64,000 nt of DNA from Scedosporium boydii. Its lineage: Eukaryota; Ascomycota; Sordariomycetes; Microascales; Microascaceae. Positions within the stretch are counted from its first letter, which is position 1; the number at the start of each line of letters is the position of its first letter. A program made the translations under genes and the position numbers. The notes beneath the pieces were generated by a model, which was given only the letters and a program-made list of their open reading frames with translations, was not told the origin of the DNA and made no database searches. The stretch is from the NCBI GenBank assembly GCA_002221725.1, contig NJFT01000172.1:25600-89599 (forward strand), written 5' to 3'. Shown here one piece after another: positions 23,620 through 36,656 of this stretch.

Positions 23620-26567
23620 ATTTTCCTCAGGAAGCTGGATGAACCATCATGAGCTCAAAATGATAGACAATGCCCGAACCTAACGACGACTAGGCCGCTT
23701 AGTCTTCTAGTGCTTCTAGTCTAATCGTGATAAGCCCTTTGGGCGTTATCCCTCTCCTTGAAGGGGACTCAGGACTACGCACGGCGGCATATACTACAAA
23801 CATAGACCCGGAAGTGGTTATTCGCGCAACTACATGAAGATGGATGCATACTTCGCACACATTGTATTGTGCTGGACCCTGCTGATTGGATCAGCGGTAG
23901 AGCGGGTTTTGTTGGCTGTTTCTGATCCCCGGCTTACATTGAGGTTTCCCGCTGAAGGAGAGGGGGCAGCAGGGATTGCCTTTCCCATTCTCAGGAAAGA
24001 GATTTCAACGCATTACATGATCGTTTGGACGTGGGATGCAGACAGTGGACCATTCGGGGAGGGACAAGTCACCGGGGCAAGGATAAAGGAACGCGTGGCA
24101 TGGGGAGAGGGCATTCGGGACAGGTCAAGGAAGTGCCGACTAGCTAGCTTCTCGGGTGGAACCTCAAAGGTGGTAAGGCGGGACGAGGGAGAGGGGGTTG
24201 GAAGAATCTCGAAATCTATCCGCAGCGGTCTGCACGAAGTCGGGGGGAAGGGTGGTATCGGGAAGGGAAAGAGAAAAAGGATCGACTCCATGTAAGGCTG
24301 GAGACTCTCAAAGGGGAAACGAAGAGGGGCAAACAAGCCTTTTCGACCTGAAAAGAGGAGTCCTTGCCCCATAATTGAAAAGGAATTTCACGCACTATAC
24401 GTACACTACCTGCACTTGGAAGTACTAGCAGCTGCATAGACAGGCCGAGAAATCTAGCAGAATGCTCGGAGTGGTTGGGCGCAGATGGCCGACCCGATGC
24501 GTTGGCAATGGGGAGTGTCGTGGGTTGGCAAGGGATCAAAGGTGAGGACCGGTCAGGTTGGGGAGAGGTCAGGCACGTGCGTCAGGGAGAGCAGACTCGG
24601 ACACTGACAATAAGAGACCGCACTTCAAATGAAGAAGCAAGGTAGTCGATCAGCCGCAAGCGAAGAGGAAGACTCAATATCCAGAGCGGACATCGAGCAT
24701 CGAAGATGGATAAATTTAGAATATTCAGCGACGGCCAAGTATCTGGCCACCGGGACGAAGACTTGTGATCAAATCAATTTCCGTCGACCTTGATTTCTTG
24801 TTGACTGATCAAATGGAGCACACTGAAATCGGGGCGGTGCAGTGTATGAAGTACGAAGTACTTCACAGAGTTAATTGTGACGCTCATCGTACTGTGTACA
24901 GTAATATTCTTTTCTGGGCGGTACACGCAATTGTGGTTAAAAATTACAGTGTCGAAAACAACGAAAGTGACAGACCCTCCCCCGACCCTCCTTCGACCCA
25001 TCTTCGGTGGGCCTTGAACAGACTTTGACGTGCCCCTGGCGCGAGTTTTGCTCTCTGGCCAATGAACCGTCGGAGAAGCGTGTTTCAAGTTTGGTCATCC
25101 AATCAAATTTTAACGCCTCCTGGACGAAATCCAGGAACAGCGCCCGAGATTGACGAGTAGGAAGCCTGGGTTCAAGAAAAGCTCTCCTTCTGACTGCTCC
25201 GGGTAAAAATGACAGCTGATCGGCAGGGACGGCGTGCAGATGGGATGCAGAATAAGCCAATGTGGATAAAATCGCACACATCATCAATTGATCTGTCTCT
25301 GGCTCTGGCTCTCTGGCCTGTTGCTTACGAAGGACGAAGTGATGTCCTGTCAGTTGATCAAGATTTTGATGCAGGAGCGGAGGGTCTGTTTTCTTATTCT
25401 CCAGTGTCCACACACTACTTGTACTTCGTAGAGTCTCGACGTTCGGGGTACCTCGAATTCTCCCTTCGCATTCGTGGCCCGAGCAAGTATCAGTGGCGGC
25501 TTGTTGGTCAGTCATAGTGCACAGGGATGAAGGAGACCATTCCAAAGTCGGTATGCTGCGTTGTCGATGGGTGCAGTCAGTCCGGTGAAGGGCAAGTGCG
25601 AGGCAATTACACTCGTTGTACGAACATATCTTTGGATCTTTGTATCCCAGAAACAACCTCAACAACCCGAGTCTCATTTCGTTTGGTAATTTACAAAGTA
25701 CTTCGTACTTGTAGTACTTAACGACTGCCAGATGTGCGCCGAACCCTAAAGTACCCCGGTCTAAGACTGCTGTATCCTTCCCCTTTATTGCGCACTCAAG
25801 GATACATTGCGTGGATAGACATGACTTCCACTCCATGCCCGTCCATGTCCGGCATCCTGGTCCATGCCCAATGCGGCCTAGTCTGGTCCAGGAAAGACAC
25901 TCGCGGTCAGTGTGACTGGTTCAGGTACCCGGTTGCAAGGGCTACGAATAATTAGTGCCCAGCGCATCGCCTGGCTTCCTCCTCCTGGCCAGGCGGTCGT
26001 GGCCCGTGCCTGACCAGGCGAGCCCATTGATCACCCTCTCTGTGTCTCTCCCTATTCCCCAAGTCACTCTCGGCGATTTAGGTGCTTGAGGGGACATGTC
26101 CATCCCCCAATCCAAGCGAGGTTGTACTTTAATTCGTGTAATTTCCCTCTTTAATATCAGCAGTCCACCGCAAGTCTTCTCTCCTTTCCTTATTTACCTC
26201 GTCCGTCTGCTGTCACACCCTCATTTCCTTCCTTTTCCCCCCTTAGATCACGGCCCACGATAAGCAACTGCGTTGTTATTCTCCGCGAGAATCATTCACT
26301 CCGAATCGCTGTCATTCCTTTAGACAAGGCATTCCAAAGCTACTCTGTGCCAAACGGTCCATACGCTCTTTTAAGCACTCATTGACACTTTTGGGACGAC
26401 AATCTCGAATCCATTCTTTGAAAGGATATCAAATCCAGAGACGACACAACTTCGAGCCAACTTCGACCAGTCCTTCGCGAATTCCCGCTGTGCGACTAGA
26501 CTTCACGCTCGAAACGTAAAAGAACAAACAGAAAACAACATTCTTCAAAACACCAGAACCAGCAAAA
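23620..26567. other. 2.9-kb intergenic region upstream of the Asp f 4-like gene
   Basis: Three perfect TACGAAGTA/TACTTCGTA words occur at 24852-24860, 25422-25430 and 25699-25707, and a TCAATTGA at 25284-25291. The stretch from about 26,040 to 26,567 is C/T-rich and then A-rich near the ATG, as in strong fungal promoters and leaders. A 299-codon minus-strand ORF at 24937-25836 has no ATG at its 5' end, no domain, and runs through two of the dispersed words; I judge it fortuitous. No other gene is supported. Confidence 0.55.
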
Positions 26568-27473
26568 ATGCAGCTCACCTCTACTCTTCTCCTCGCGGCC
26601 GCCGCCATCAGCAGCGTCGCGGCCCACCCTTCTCCCGCCGCCCACCGCCACGCCCGCTTCCACGACAAGAACATCGAGGCCCGCGACTCCAAGTTCGTCA
26701 AGAACGTCAAGCCCGCGCCCCCCGCCGCCCCCGTCGTCGAGAGCACTCCCGCCCCGGCTCCCGCGCCTGCCACCCCTACTCCTGAGGCCGCCCCTGTCAA
26801 GGCCGACACCAGCTCGAGCTCCTCAAGCTCCAGCTCTGGCACGGGCGTGAAGAAGCAGTTCTGCGCCGGCGCCTCGAAGCGCGCCACTGCCTACGACATC
26901 GCCTACAAGGGTAACACTGGCACCGACGGCAACTGGGGCTGCAACATCATGGAGATCGACTGCGGTGACCTCGACCTGTACGACTACACCGCCAAGTTCA
27001 CCAGCACTGGTGGCGATACCACCTATGCTTGCTCCGCTTTCAACAAGATCGGGCCCACTGGTCTCATTGACGGATTCTGGCACTCTGCCCTCGACTTCTC
27101 CGTCTCCGCCGCCGGTGCCAAGTGCCTCGCCTTCGACACCAACTCCCAGGGTGGTGTTGCCTGCGGTGCCGGTTCCGTCCCCAAGACCAGCATCGGCCAG
27201 TTCGCTGGTACCTGGCTCGAGTTCGACGCCGGCAGCTCCAAGAACGACAATCAGAGCGGTTCCGACGTCAGCATCATCGTCGCCGAGAACTTCGGCCTCT
27301 CCAACTGGATCAGCATGGCCATCGACGCTCCCGGCAAGGGCACCTGCTCCAAGCTGTCCAAGGCCAACCCCTCTTCCAACATTGAGGTCTACAGGGCCGG
27401 TATGGAGGATCTCGACGGCGTTGGCTGCACTGGCTACTCTACGGGTACCATCTTCGTCACCCTCGGCGACTAA
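26568..27473 (+). CDS. Asp f 4-like secreted protein
   Basis: A single exon of 301 aa. A signal peptide covers residues 1-19 (MQLTSTLLLAAAAISSVAA). A Pro/Ala-rich linker and a run of nine Ser (82-90) follow, probably O-glycosylated. The mature domain starts near 97 (KKQFCAGASKRATAYDIAYK). It carries the family pattern of the Aspergillus allergen Asp f 4: GNTG, a central YDYTAKFTSTGG, FNKIGPTGLIDGFWHSALDF, CLAFDTNSQGGVACG and QFAGTWLEFD. At least seven cysteines lie in the domain. The biochemical role of the family is not established; proteins of this type are found at the conidial or hyphal surface. Codons are almost all C-ending, which also opens a long antisense frame that should be ignored. 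The start has a strong context (AAAAATGCAG) after an A-rich leader. This looks like an abundantly expressed extracellular protein. Confidence 0.88.
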   Translation: MQLTSTLLLAAAAISSVAAHPSPAAHRHARFHDKNIEARDSKFVKNVKPAPPAAPVVESTPAPAPAPATPTPEAAPVKADTSSSSSSSSSGTGVKKQFCAGASKRATAYDIAYKGNTGTDGNWGCNIMEIDCGDLDLYDYTAKFTSTGGDTTYACSAFNKIGPTGLIDGFWHSALDFSVSAAGAKCLAFDTNSQGGVACGAGSVPKTSIGQFAGTWLEFDAGSSKNDNQSGSDVSIIVAENFGLSNWISMAIDAPGKGTCSKLSKANPSSNIEVYRAGMEDLDGVGCTGYSTGTIFVTLGD

Positions 27474-28728
27474 ACATGAAGAAATCGGTCGAATTTCATT
27501 TTTCATGTGGTTTCTCTTTTTCTTTGGGGGCGAGGGAGTCTAGGATTTGTGGAGTAGTCTCTTCTACACCCCTCTGTCAATCTTCCCTGATCTCTCTTCT
27601 CCAATAGTAACAATTCTTCTCTATTCTTGGATATCCCAGAAGCGCCCCGACTTCGGAGTGTTTTAGGGACTTGATCTTGGGTTATCTCTTTATTATATTT
27701 ATTACGATTGTGATTATTCGGTACTTATAACCTCGATATCCTTTTCCCCCCGAATGGTTATAGGCGCGGTTCAGGCTTCTTTTTCCTCGTTTTCTTTCAT
27801 TTGATGTCTGCTTCTTTCCTTAAACCCCCCCGGCGTTGAAACGTTATTCCCCTGCATTGAACACGCAACGACAAAAGAAGGATTTCGGGACCTTTTCATG
27901 TGTACCTAGAGAGGTCTTGGGGTTTCCCTCTGTACATAGCATAGGAGCATCTGGATGCTATGAAAAAAGTGCTTAAAAACAAATTTCTTCAGCCGTGATG
28001 TTTATATTCCTGTGATCTTGGCACCCTCCTCCCTTGGCCGTATTCGTTGTTGAAGCATTCTAAGCCGCATCGTTTCATCCGGAGAATGCACGAACGTACT
28101 TAGTTTTCACCCCTTCTCTCGACCATCTTTAAAACAAGAAGAGTTTGGAAGCGAAAGAGTGAAGTAAGGACCTCAAGAAAACATTGTTTCGTCGATCGCG
28201 ATGATCAAGGAGCCTCATGTCCATCATCTCTACATCTATAAATATGCCGGTCCAGGGCGATCACTCTTGGAACTAGAACAGGCTTTACCATCAACCCATT
28301 GTAAGAAGCAGCATTCATGATGTAATGAGGTCGTAACCGATACGTGGATGCAAACGGTATATAGCCAGGCGTTGTCTTTTTCTTTTGTCCACACAATCGC
28401 GCGATTCCATTCGCAAGGTAGCGGCTTCTGGGCAGCCATCTCCCATCACATTTTCGCGACGTATCACCGTTTCCGAGTCCCAGTCTCCTCGACAATGCCA
28501 AAGTTCCGCCCCATTCCTATTTAGTTATTTCACAATATTCACACGAAGCCAGAACATCCAGAAACTTCCTCTTAATCTGCTGCCAAAGGTATCTTACGCG
28601 TAAAGAACCAACGACATAAAAAACATTAAAGCCCACTCAACGGCGTCCTAGAATTCCTAAAATCTTCTTCCGCGGTTTCACATGGTAAATCGACCCAAAA
28701 ACTTCTGACAGCTTCGTTGTCCGATAAA
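27474..28728. other. convergent 3' intergenic region
   Basis: The Asp f 4-like gene and the UNC93-like gene converge here. The T-rich stretch after 27,480 reads like a long 3' UTR. The ORFs are under 100 codons and have no domain. I see nothing else. Confidence 0.6.
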
Positions 28729-30434
28729 TTAAGCGTCCTCCTTCTCCTTGCCAGTGATGACACCTGCATCCTCGAGGGTAGCGTCAGTGAACTTGAGATC
28801 ATCCTCGACCGGCACCGTATCCTTAATTCGGAGCCAAACGACGGGGACGGCGAACAAAAGACCGGCGCCAAGCGCAGCCCACTGTCGAAGATCATCATTG
28901 TTAGCGAATACGAGATTTCATATCACGATTTCAAGCGGGGTTCTAGGAAGAAACTAACCGTGGCGGCGAAGATGGAGTTGAAGGCGACCTTGCGGCGATC
29001 AAGGTCCCACCAAACGGCAGCGGCGGCACTCTGAAAACTCTTGTAGAGACCGGCATAGTTGGCGGACTTGCGTCCGGAGTTGGACAGAGCTCCCATGTAC
29101 CTACAATCGAAGTAAGTCAGCGGAGAGGGAATAGATGACGAAGAAAAGATCAGCGGAAGGTAGAGAATCATACCAGTAGATGCTAGTCTGCCACACGGCA
29201 TCGTAGAAACCGTAGAAGAAGTACAAAAACATGGGTGCGAGGAACTTGCTGCCATCAGCCCAATCGATTTCGTGGCCTTCGGTTTCCCCACGGAGAGCCT
29301 GGTCCTTCTGCCAGGCCCAGCCACCGCCCCAGATTCCAAAGGTCAAGGCAGTCAAAACGCCAAAGGCAATCTTAGCTCGAAGGGAACGTCGGATTTTGGG
29401 GAAGTCGAGGCAGTAACCCCAAAGGAGAGCGCCGATAATCTGGGCAGACCAGTAGAGCACGCTGTTCAAGGCTCGGGTACGAGTGGTAAAGTAGGCGCCG
29501 TTCATGATGTTGAGCTGGTAGGTGTAGAAGGTGTTGGAGCTCCAGAAGAGCGGGAAGAGAAGGACAACCCACGGGTCATCAACGACGGTCTCCCAAAGTC
29601 CGATGAACTCGGTCTTCCAGGAGGGATTCTTCATCAGAATGACCTTGGTGCCGTCTCGGCGGATAATGTTGTTCGCATTGGTAAGCCCCATGGACAAGAT
29701 GGCGCCAAGGAAGGTGAGGACAATGAAACCGGCATAGGTGCCATCGGTGACGTTTCCGCCCTTGTTTTGCACATTTTGGCCGAGAGGGATCTGTTTCGTC
29801 GGTTAGGAATATCATACCACACACCATTTTAACTGGAGGGGATGTAATGCAGGTTGTTTTTGCTTTCACGTACCAAGGAACCAATAACAGCACCAAAGTT
29901 GAAGATCATCCAGAAGGCGGAGATATAACGTCCCTTTCTCTCCTCAGAAGGATAGGACATCATAATGGCACCCTGGGCAGTCCAAAGCATACCAGCGCAA
30001 ACACCAAGAAGAGCACCAGCGAAGATGACAAAGCCGGTGTTCTCATTGTGGGCATAAGAGAAGAAAGACGCAACGTAAACACAGTAACCGATACCTCCAA
30101 GAGTGAGGGTAAGACGGAGACCGAGTCGATTGGCGATGGTACCGGCGAAGAAGGCGACAACAGCGAAGGTGCTGTACAGCGCGGTGTTGGCCTGAGCGGC
30201 GGCCGTGGTGTCCTTCAGACCCATACCTCCCATGCCGCCGAGGGCGTTGAACATACCAGGGCAGAGGAAGCACACCATGGAAACCATGAAGAGCTGCACG
30301 CTGGGCGACGCATACCAATGCTCCTGGCCGAAGAGGCGGAAGCCCTTGTACTTCCAGCCCGAAGGTCGCCGGAGATTGTCGTCATGATGAGCCGCCTCGG
30401 GGGCCGGGGACGGCGATCTCTTTTCATCCGCCAT
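28729..30434 (-). CDS. UNC93-like major facilitator superfamily membrane protein (former DUF895)
   Basis: Inferred exons are complement(29874..30434, 29174..29790, 28959..29100, 28729..28881), giving 490 aa. The introns are 83, 73 and 77 nt, with donors GTACGT, GTATGA and GTTAGT, branch sites CTAAC, CTGAC and CTAAC, and acceptors CAG, TAG and CAG. The N-terminal tail is charged and cytoplasmic. FRLFGQEHWYASPSVQLF leads into the first helix, and VCFLCPGMFNALGGMGGMG is typical of fungal UNC93-like proteins. About 11-12 hydrophobic segments follow, with the MFS-like loop NRLGLRLTLTLGG and a mid-protein hydrophilic loop after ANNIIRRDGTKV. The C-terminal tail is acidic. Animal UNC-93 tunes potassium channels and Toll-like receptor traffic; fungal members are uncharacterised transporters as far as I know. 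Substrate and membrane are unknown. The gene stands alone between long intergenic stretches. Confidence 0.92.
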
Positions 30435-31795
30435 GCTCCTGACTAAGTTTCAATTCAATTTCCAGTCGCAATCGCAATCGCAGTTAGGCGGCGCAGAAGT
30501 TGCTCGAGTTCCCAAACGTCCAAAGGGTCTTGTAATTTCGTCTCGATAATCGTGGCAATTGGAGGACGAACAATCGAAGTAGCTTAGTACTTTTGCTCTT
30601 AGTTTCGTCGTGGGCACAAAGAGTTTTCGCGAGATCCAAAGAGGTGACCTACAAGAGGAACTGGAGAAGCTTCGAGGTTGGGGCGACAAGGTTATAATTA
30701 GCTGCCAAATAAGGAAGGCGATACTTGAAACTGAAATTGACCAAAGCCTCTTTTCAATTGATAACCTGGGCTGAGCTGTCGATCGCAGTATCAATTAGAA
30801 AATGCAGTGCAGGTTTCAAATATTCCGATTGCACACCGCAGAGGGGGAAGAGAAAGGTGAAGGTGAAGATCCCAAGTGAGGAAAAGCAAGGGAGGGCGAG
30901 AGTGAGACTCGGCGGGAGAAGTGAATTAAAGCAATTGAATCAGCTGAAGCTTCTTCTGTCCACAGTTGGGGAAGGAGCTCTGGGGAAGCTGGCCACTTGA
31001 TTCAGGATTCCAGAAATTGAGAAGGAGGAACCCGTCGTATAAATGAGCTGCGGGAAGGAGCATCGACGGAGGAGGTTGTTACACGAGGTCGTGACTACCC
31101 GCATCCAGGATGGCTCCATCAGATGGTCCCGAGCAGCTTCCTTCAGCAAGGCATTCTTCCGATACCAGATACCAGATACCGGAGTACATCGAGTACAAAA
31201 TACTATGGCAATCCATAAAGGCATGCGTGACCGTCGACATGTACACTCAGTCCGCTACATTTGTTGCTGCGTGCCGGCATCCGTACTATGATGGCGATGT
31301 AACTTTCCCATCTCCATACCTTACCTACCATGAACCCTTCATATCCCTGGCTGTTACAGGAATGCTAGCATTTTGGGGTCTACGAAGTACACTAGTACTG
31401 CTGAGGTAGGTAGTTTAGGAAGGGAGGTCGCGTCTCTCTGCATATCACGAGAGCAATACGACTTTGTTACAACAGGTCCGTTCTCGAGGTGATGGGTAGT
31501 AAGTGGGACGTTGCTTGAAAATGGTAATGGGGAACGGGGAACTGGGGAGGGCAGGGGAGGCATCGAGCTAGCGTCAAGGTCAAGGTTGGCTGGGCAGGCC
31601 ATCTGAACCATGTCTCGCCGCCAGCCAGATGGGAACAAGGATTCGCCAATGACGCATCGCCGCATGGTGGTAGTAGCAGCGAAATTCAGGACGGGCACTG
31701 ATAACGAACAATGGGTAATGGCTCATGGGGCATGGGATGACCGGCGAGGTAGCTTTTACGAGGGAGTGATCATCGATGGCTGTTATCAGTATCGA

Positions 31796-31813
31796 CTACG
31801 AAGCACTTCGTAC
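31796..31813. repeat. inverted pair of TACGAAGTA-like words
   Basis: CTACGAAGCACTTCGTAC is an 18-nt near-palindrome in which two one-mismatch copies of the dispersed word face each other and overlap. It could form a small hairpin or bind a dimer. Function is unknown. Confidence 0.7.
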
Positions 31814-33697
31814 GGGCACATGGAAAGCGACGTGACTCTCTACTAGTCTCAACGCAAGAGAAGAACTTGAAAAACAGCTTGGTTTAACGGGTTCGAGTTG
31901 GGAAGGTTGGGGGGGACACGGGGCAGTTCAATCAAGAATGGATCGGCGAGTCGAGGAGGAGAGCAGGCATGCAATCTGAATCATGACCCGAGTGCCTGGT
32001 GCAAACGGCAGTCAACCATGAGAAGGAACCCAAGCGCTTATCCCATTCTCTCTCCTGACCAAATTGCGAACAATTACTTGTACTTTAGAAAGGTAATAAT
32101 AGCATAGCAGAGAAGATAGAAAGGAAATAGCCTTAGAAGGGGATAATCTCGAGCGCCGACTCGGCATTGGTCGAACATATTGCATTGGGGACGTGGAGGT
32201 GGAGGGACGGAGCAAGGCATAACGGACCGAATGGTCTGGAGTCTCGACGCTGGTTGGGCCAGCGTCGCCCGAAGTCACGAGTTCCGGCCCACCTCAAATC
32301 TCACCGGCGGGGAGAAATTGCCCGATGCGGACTGATGTAGGAAGGGTGTAAGACTGTCTGCCCGTCAAAAGATCCGTCCTCCGGCACAATAAGGTTGCAG
32401 ATGAAAGGATCGAGAGAGTCAAAAACACTTAAAACTTGTTGCTGACAAGTGTACACTAGGGAGTAGTTTAACACAACATCTACACCTATGAGCCCAGTTT
32501 CTGCAAATTCCCATTCACTTTCTGCTTCTCCCTGATGCCTTTCCAACTCTATTCTATCCCAGGCAGGAACAACTCAAAAGTTTCAATCGATCTCTTCCGA
32601 AGTAAAATTGTTTATCTCCACTGCGATTCAGGTTGACGAAAAGCAGTACCACCTCAGCGGCCGCATCTCATTGGCCAGCAGGTTTGATACCACCATCGTT
32701 CCTCTGGCATGTAACGTTTCTTACAAGCCCGGACCCTCAAATCAGAAAGAACCATCAAAAAAAAAAGACGAGGGCAAGAAAAAGGGAAAAAGAAAAAAAA
32801 GAAAAGAGAAAAAAAAGAAAAAGTTCTCCACACCGTCCAACCCAGTCCAGTCCCCGCATCCTGCAGTTGATCTTTCCCCAGTCGGAAGAAGCCGACGCCG
32901 TCATTCTCACTAAGCTTCCTCCCAATACACCAATCAGATCAAGCAGCGTCCCTGATCAACTCACCTCGACAGGTTCAATGGTCTGTCGTTCCTCCCCCTC
33001 CAAACGGAACGAGACAATCGAAGCCTTCATTGCACTTTTCGTAGTTTAGATTGAAGTGTCAAAGATTGTTCGAGATCCCCACTACGAAGTTAAGCACATG
33101 ATCCTTGCAGGACCTTTGGTAAACGTTAAACTGCACGCCAATAAAGACGAGGCACCGACGACTACTTCGTACCAAGTGCGCAAAAACTACGTCCTCTTGA
33201 CGCTTCCAGACGACCGCAGACCATGCCACTGCTACCATCGAAGCTTAGAGCTGTATGCGTATTCGCCTATCATAAATTGTTCCTTTGCGAACCTCCAGAA
33301 TAGCACGTCTGGGTTCATTGTCCAGACTTAACCCACAAAATTAGTCCATTCATTGAAACGTCCGTCCATTGTCGGCCCCAATTCCGGATCCGCCTCAACC
33401 CCTACATACCCGACCTTCCTCCATGAAGTCTGATATTCAGCACAGTTCGCAATGCCCATTGATCTCGATTCATATCCAGGCTAGCATTGAATAAATCATA
33501 TTGCGTCGAACGATTCAGCCCCGTCGCTGGAGGTGACAGGCCCTCGATATTACAACTATGCGATTTAATGGTTTCTCTGACCAAAGAGGATGGCGCCTGG
33601 CCGTGTCCTCGCCGTGATCCTATCGACCTGGATCCTGCCACTGAATACTAATCCAATAGCCGTACTGGAGCCGTAGTTTTCTTTTTATCCTTTATCC

Positions 33698-33715
33698 TTT
33701 TTTTTTTTTTTTTTT
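33698..33715. repeat. T18 homopolymer
   Basis: A T18 run in non-coding DNA. No function is inferred. Confidence 0.9.
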
Positions 33716-36494
33716 CTTTTTGTTTCTTCTTCTTCCTTTTACAGGTAATAGGGCGTGGCACGCACCCGATCCATGCAGGGACTTACAACCGCCCATCGTC
33801 ACGTCGCAGCAGGCATCCACTAATAGATCCCGTAACACACGAACGATGTCGAGCACGCTATCGCGATCCTCTGGCCTGTAGTATAGAATGTGATGGGAGA
33901 GAGTTCTATTATCAAAACTACTTCGTATATCCAGGACCCCAGGACCCATTCCGTCGGGCCCGGTTCGGATCCCACATACACTACAGGACCCTGCACGATG
34001 GGTCTAGGTGGGCCAATCGAGCCCGATTCTTCTCGACATGGATCCTGTGCGCATATATACAGACTTCCTTGTAGGCTGGACGTGGTATGCTCGCTTGTTT
34101 CCGCCCCGTAGTCTCAAATGTCAGACGTTGTCTTTCACATAAGCCCTGCCCGCCGAAGGATTGAAAGCCTATCATTTGATATTCCTAAGCGACCATTCCT
34201 TGATACGAGGTGGCCCAATCTCCTCGATAAGTTCGATCAGCCATTGGGATGAAATGAAGACTTAACGTTGAAGTTGATATCTTGCTGTTACTATTTTAAT
34301 CCGAAAACCAAAGACAGCAAAGCCATCCAGTATCGCAGGTAGTGGTGAGCTCAAGTTTCCAGCCTTCTTCCGTCGTCGTGCATACGAGACAACCCCACAT
34401 GCAGCAAACCCACCCACATTTTCAATCCCCAGAGCTGAGATACTCCTCCTGACAGCCAGTCCCCGTCCATTCCCCGGGAGCTTGTTTAATGGTCCTCGCC
34501 ATTTGATTACTCGCGGTCTCCCACCATCTCATCAAAGGGACCGATTAAACGTCGCAAGTGCCTACCAGCCTTATCTGCATGGCCCCTAGCCTATCCCCAA
34601 AGAGGCCAAGCACACCAGCCCCTCACCCCATTGACTTCGTCTGCCATTGTTACGTCGTATCTTGGGCGATGCTACATATTTTAGAGTCGTCCGTATCACT
34701 GTCTACGAAAGGGCCAGGCCCTTGCCAGTCGCCCTCTGATACTAGGCTATGGCTTGGGTCCCAGCCCTCCCGACATGCCCTCGGTCTCGTGTAGTCGGAG
34801 AAGCTTCAATATCTCTCTTTTTTGGTTGGCATGGTAATAAAACCCGAAGAAACAGGACATGACATCCTCGTATCTCTAGGCTCCTGATCCCATCCGAAGA
34901 ACGATATCGAATCAGGGCACTACTAACCTAGGCCAGTTCTGCCACACGCCCCTGCTCTTGTTTATCAATGTTGTTTTTGCCTATGGAGCTTTTGTCACTG
35001 TTGTGTCCCATTTATACTGCGAAAACAGGAGTTCTTACGACTCTGTAGGCGTGGCGAATGACTGTTTAGCCGGCCCACGACCGCGGCTGCGGGAGGGTCA
35101 AACGGTTGGTCTCGCCTTACATTGAGGCTTTTACGCACGAAGCAAGCTATGAAGTGCACCGCTCAATCTCATTCCACGATGCGGAAGCATATACCAGACC
35201 CGAGAATCAAGCGTCTCCGTCTTCCCATCTCGTGACATCGGCTGTGGGATGCGGGTTCAATGGCAGACTCTGCTAACACTCAACCCGCCATGAATCATCG
35301 ATCAATGATGTTAGTTGATGTGTTGTGACACGTCCACGACATCCTTACCATAATTGAAATCATACATCCATTGACGTCCTCACCAACCTCGAACACATAG
35401 CCAAGGGCAGAAGGATCGGATGCGCCGGGCCGAAGCTATTTGGCATGCCCTCTCTCGTCATGTGGAACGGCGGTTCACTCTCTCCAATATCGAATAGTAA
35501 AGACTCGACTCTGCCCACAATGCTATCCGCTGCCCTTAGAGTGTTGATCCATCTCTCAGCAGGCACGACTACGGGCAGGAGTAGGGAAGAGGTGACATTG
35601 AAGTACTTAAACGTCTGAGATGGGGCTCCGGGACCGTTAGCCTTTCAGCCTACTACTTACTGCCTTTGCTCTTGATGCCTTGCAGTGCTGTGCACCCACC
35701 ACGGTCCTCGTGAGACGATTGACTTTCAGAATCGTTGTTTAAGGGGCATACACTCTCGGCCGGTCCTACCAAGAGTTTGTCTGCACCTACATGAACCAGG
35801 GACGAGTCATGAAAGCAACCCAGCTTACATTGGAACAATTCATCAACGAGAGGGGACATCACGGCGAAATATTTCGAGCAAGTGATGGCCTTCGGGCCTG
35901 TCATATTGATGCTAATCGGCTCTCCTCCATAAATGCCTCTTCTCAATCTTTTCTCCCCTCTTCCGACAAGGAGATCCCACTGTCCAAAATCCTTCAAATA
36001 TATACGTGTAGGAACAGAACAGGATATAAAAAAAACCGACGGGGAAAAACAACAGAAAACAAGACAGAATGGGGTTGCTTTTCCTCCCCATCCAAAAAAA
36101 TTCATCAATACGCCAATATGCTACCGAACACCTCCCCGTAAAGTTTTGGTAATCCTCCTGCCGTTTTGCCTCTTCGAAACCCCATTTGCCAAACCCAAAG
36201 CGCCGGAAAAGGTCAATGAAAAAGGAAAACACAGGAGTCAGAGTGATCTGAAATGGAGCGGGCAACTTGGCCCAACGTAGTGTAACATCCCGTGAGAGAC
36301 TAAATGGTTGGCACCTCGTCTGCTATAAAAATAGACATAACAAGAGCCGAAGAAAACAGTCACCAACTTGCCTGATCTGAGACATAGAATATAAACGTAG
36401 AGAAGCTGGAAAAAAAATATAATGGCTGAATGAAGGGTAATAGGAGAAGGTATATAAACATGATGGGGTATCAATGACGAAGATCAAAAGATGT

Positions 36495-36514
36495 AAAAAA
36501 AAAAAAAAAAAAAA
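36495..36514. repeat. A20 homopolymer in the RasGEF 3' region
   Basis: A20 followed by further A-rich sequence, about 145 bp beyond the RasGEF stop codon. On the sense (minus) strand this is a T run and may lie in the 3' UTR or just past the poly(A) site. Confidence 0.9.
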
Positions 36515-36656
36515 GAAAAAAAGGAAATAAAAAGAGTAATAAAAATGTGGGGGCAGGTACAGGCAAGGCGACAGGGCTAGTTGCTTAGAAAGTCCAAAAA
36601 AAAGATATCAGGGTGAAAGGAACAAAAGATGATGAAGCGAGTGTGTGAAACCGTGT

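Larger units (their letters stand above)
30435..36656. other. 6.2-kb gene-poor region
   Basis: No ORF here exceeds about 150 codons, and those present overlap in several frames without domains. Perfect TACGAAGTA/TACTTCGTA words occur at 31381-31389, 33163-33171 and 33919-33927. An inverted near-copy pair is at 31796-31813 and a TCAATTGA at 30754-30761. Homopolymer runs sit at 33698-33715 (T18) and 36495-36514 (A20). The A/T-rich last 600 bp before 36,656 reads like the 3' UTR of the RasGEF gene. The left 600 bp should hold the promoter of the UNC93-like gene. I see no transposon ends and no RNA gene. Confidence 0.55.

Noticed and set aside
24937..25836. 299-codon minus-strand ORF
   Set aside because: No ATG at its 5' end, no domain or membrane pattern, atypical composition, and it reads through two of the dispersed intergenic words. 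Most likely a chance open frame.
26823..27506. 227-codon ORF antisense to the Asp f 4-like gene
   Set aside because: It is produced by the strong C-ending codon bias of the sense gene; it has no domain of its own.
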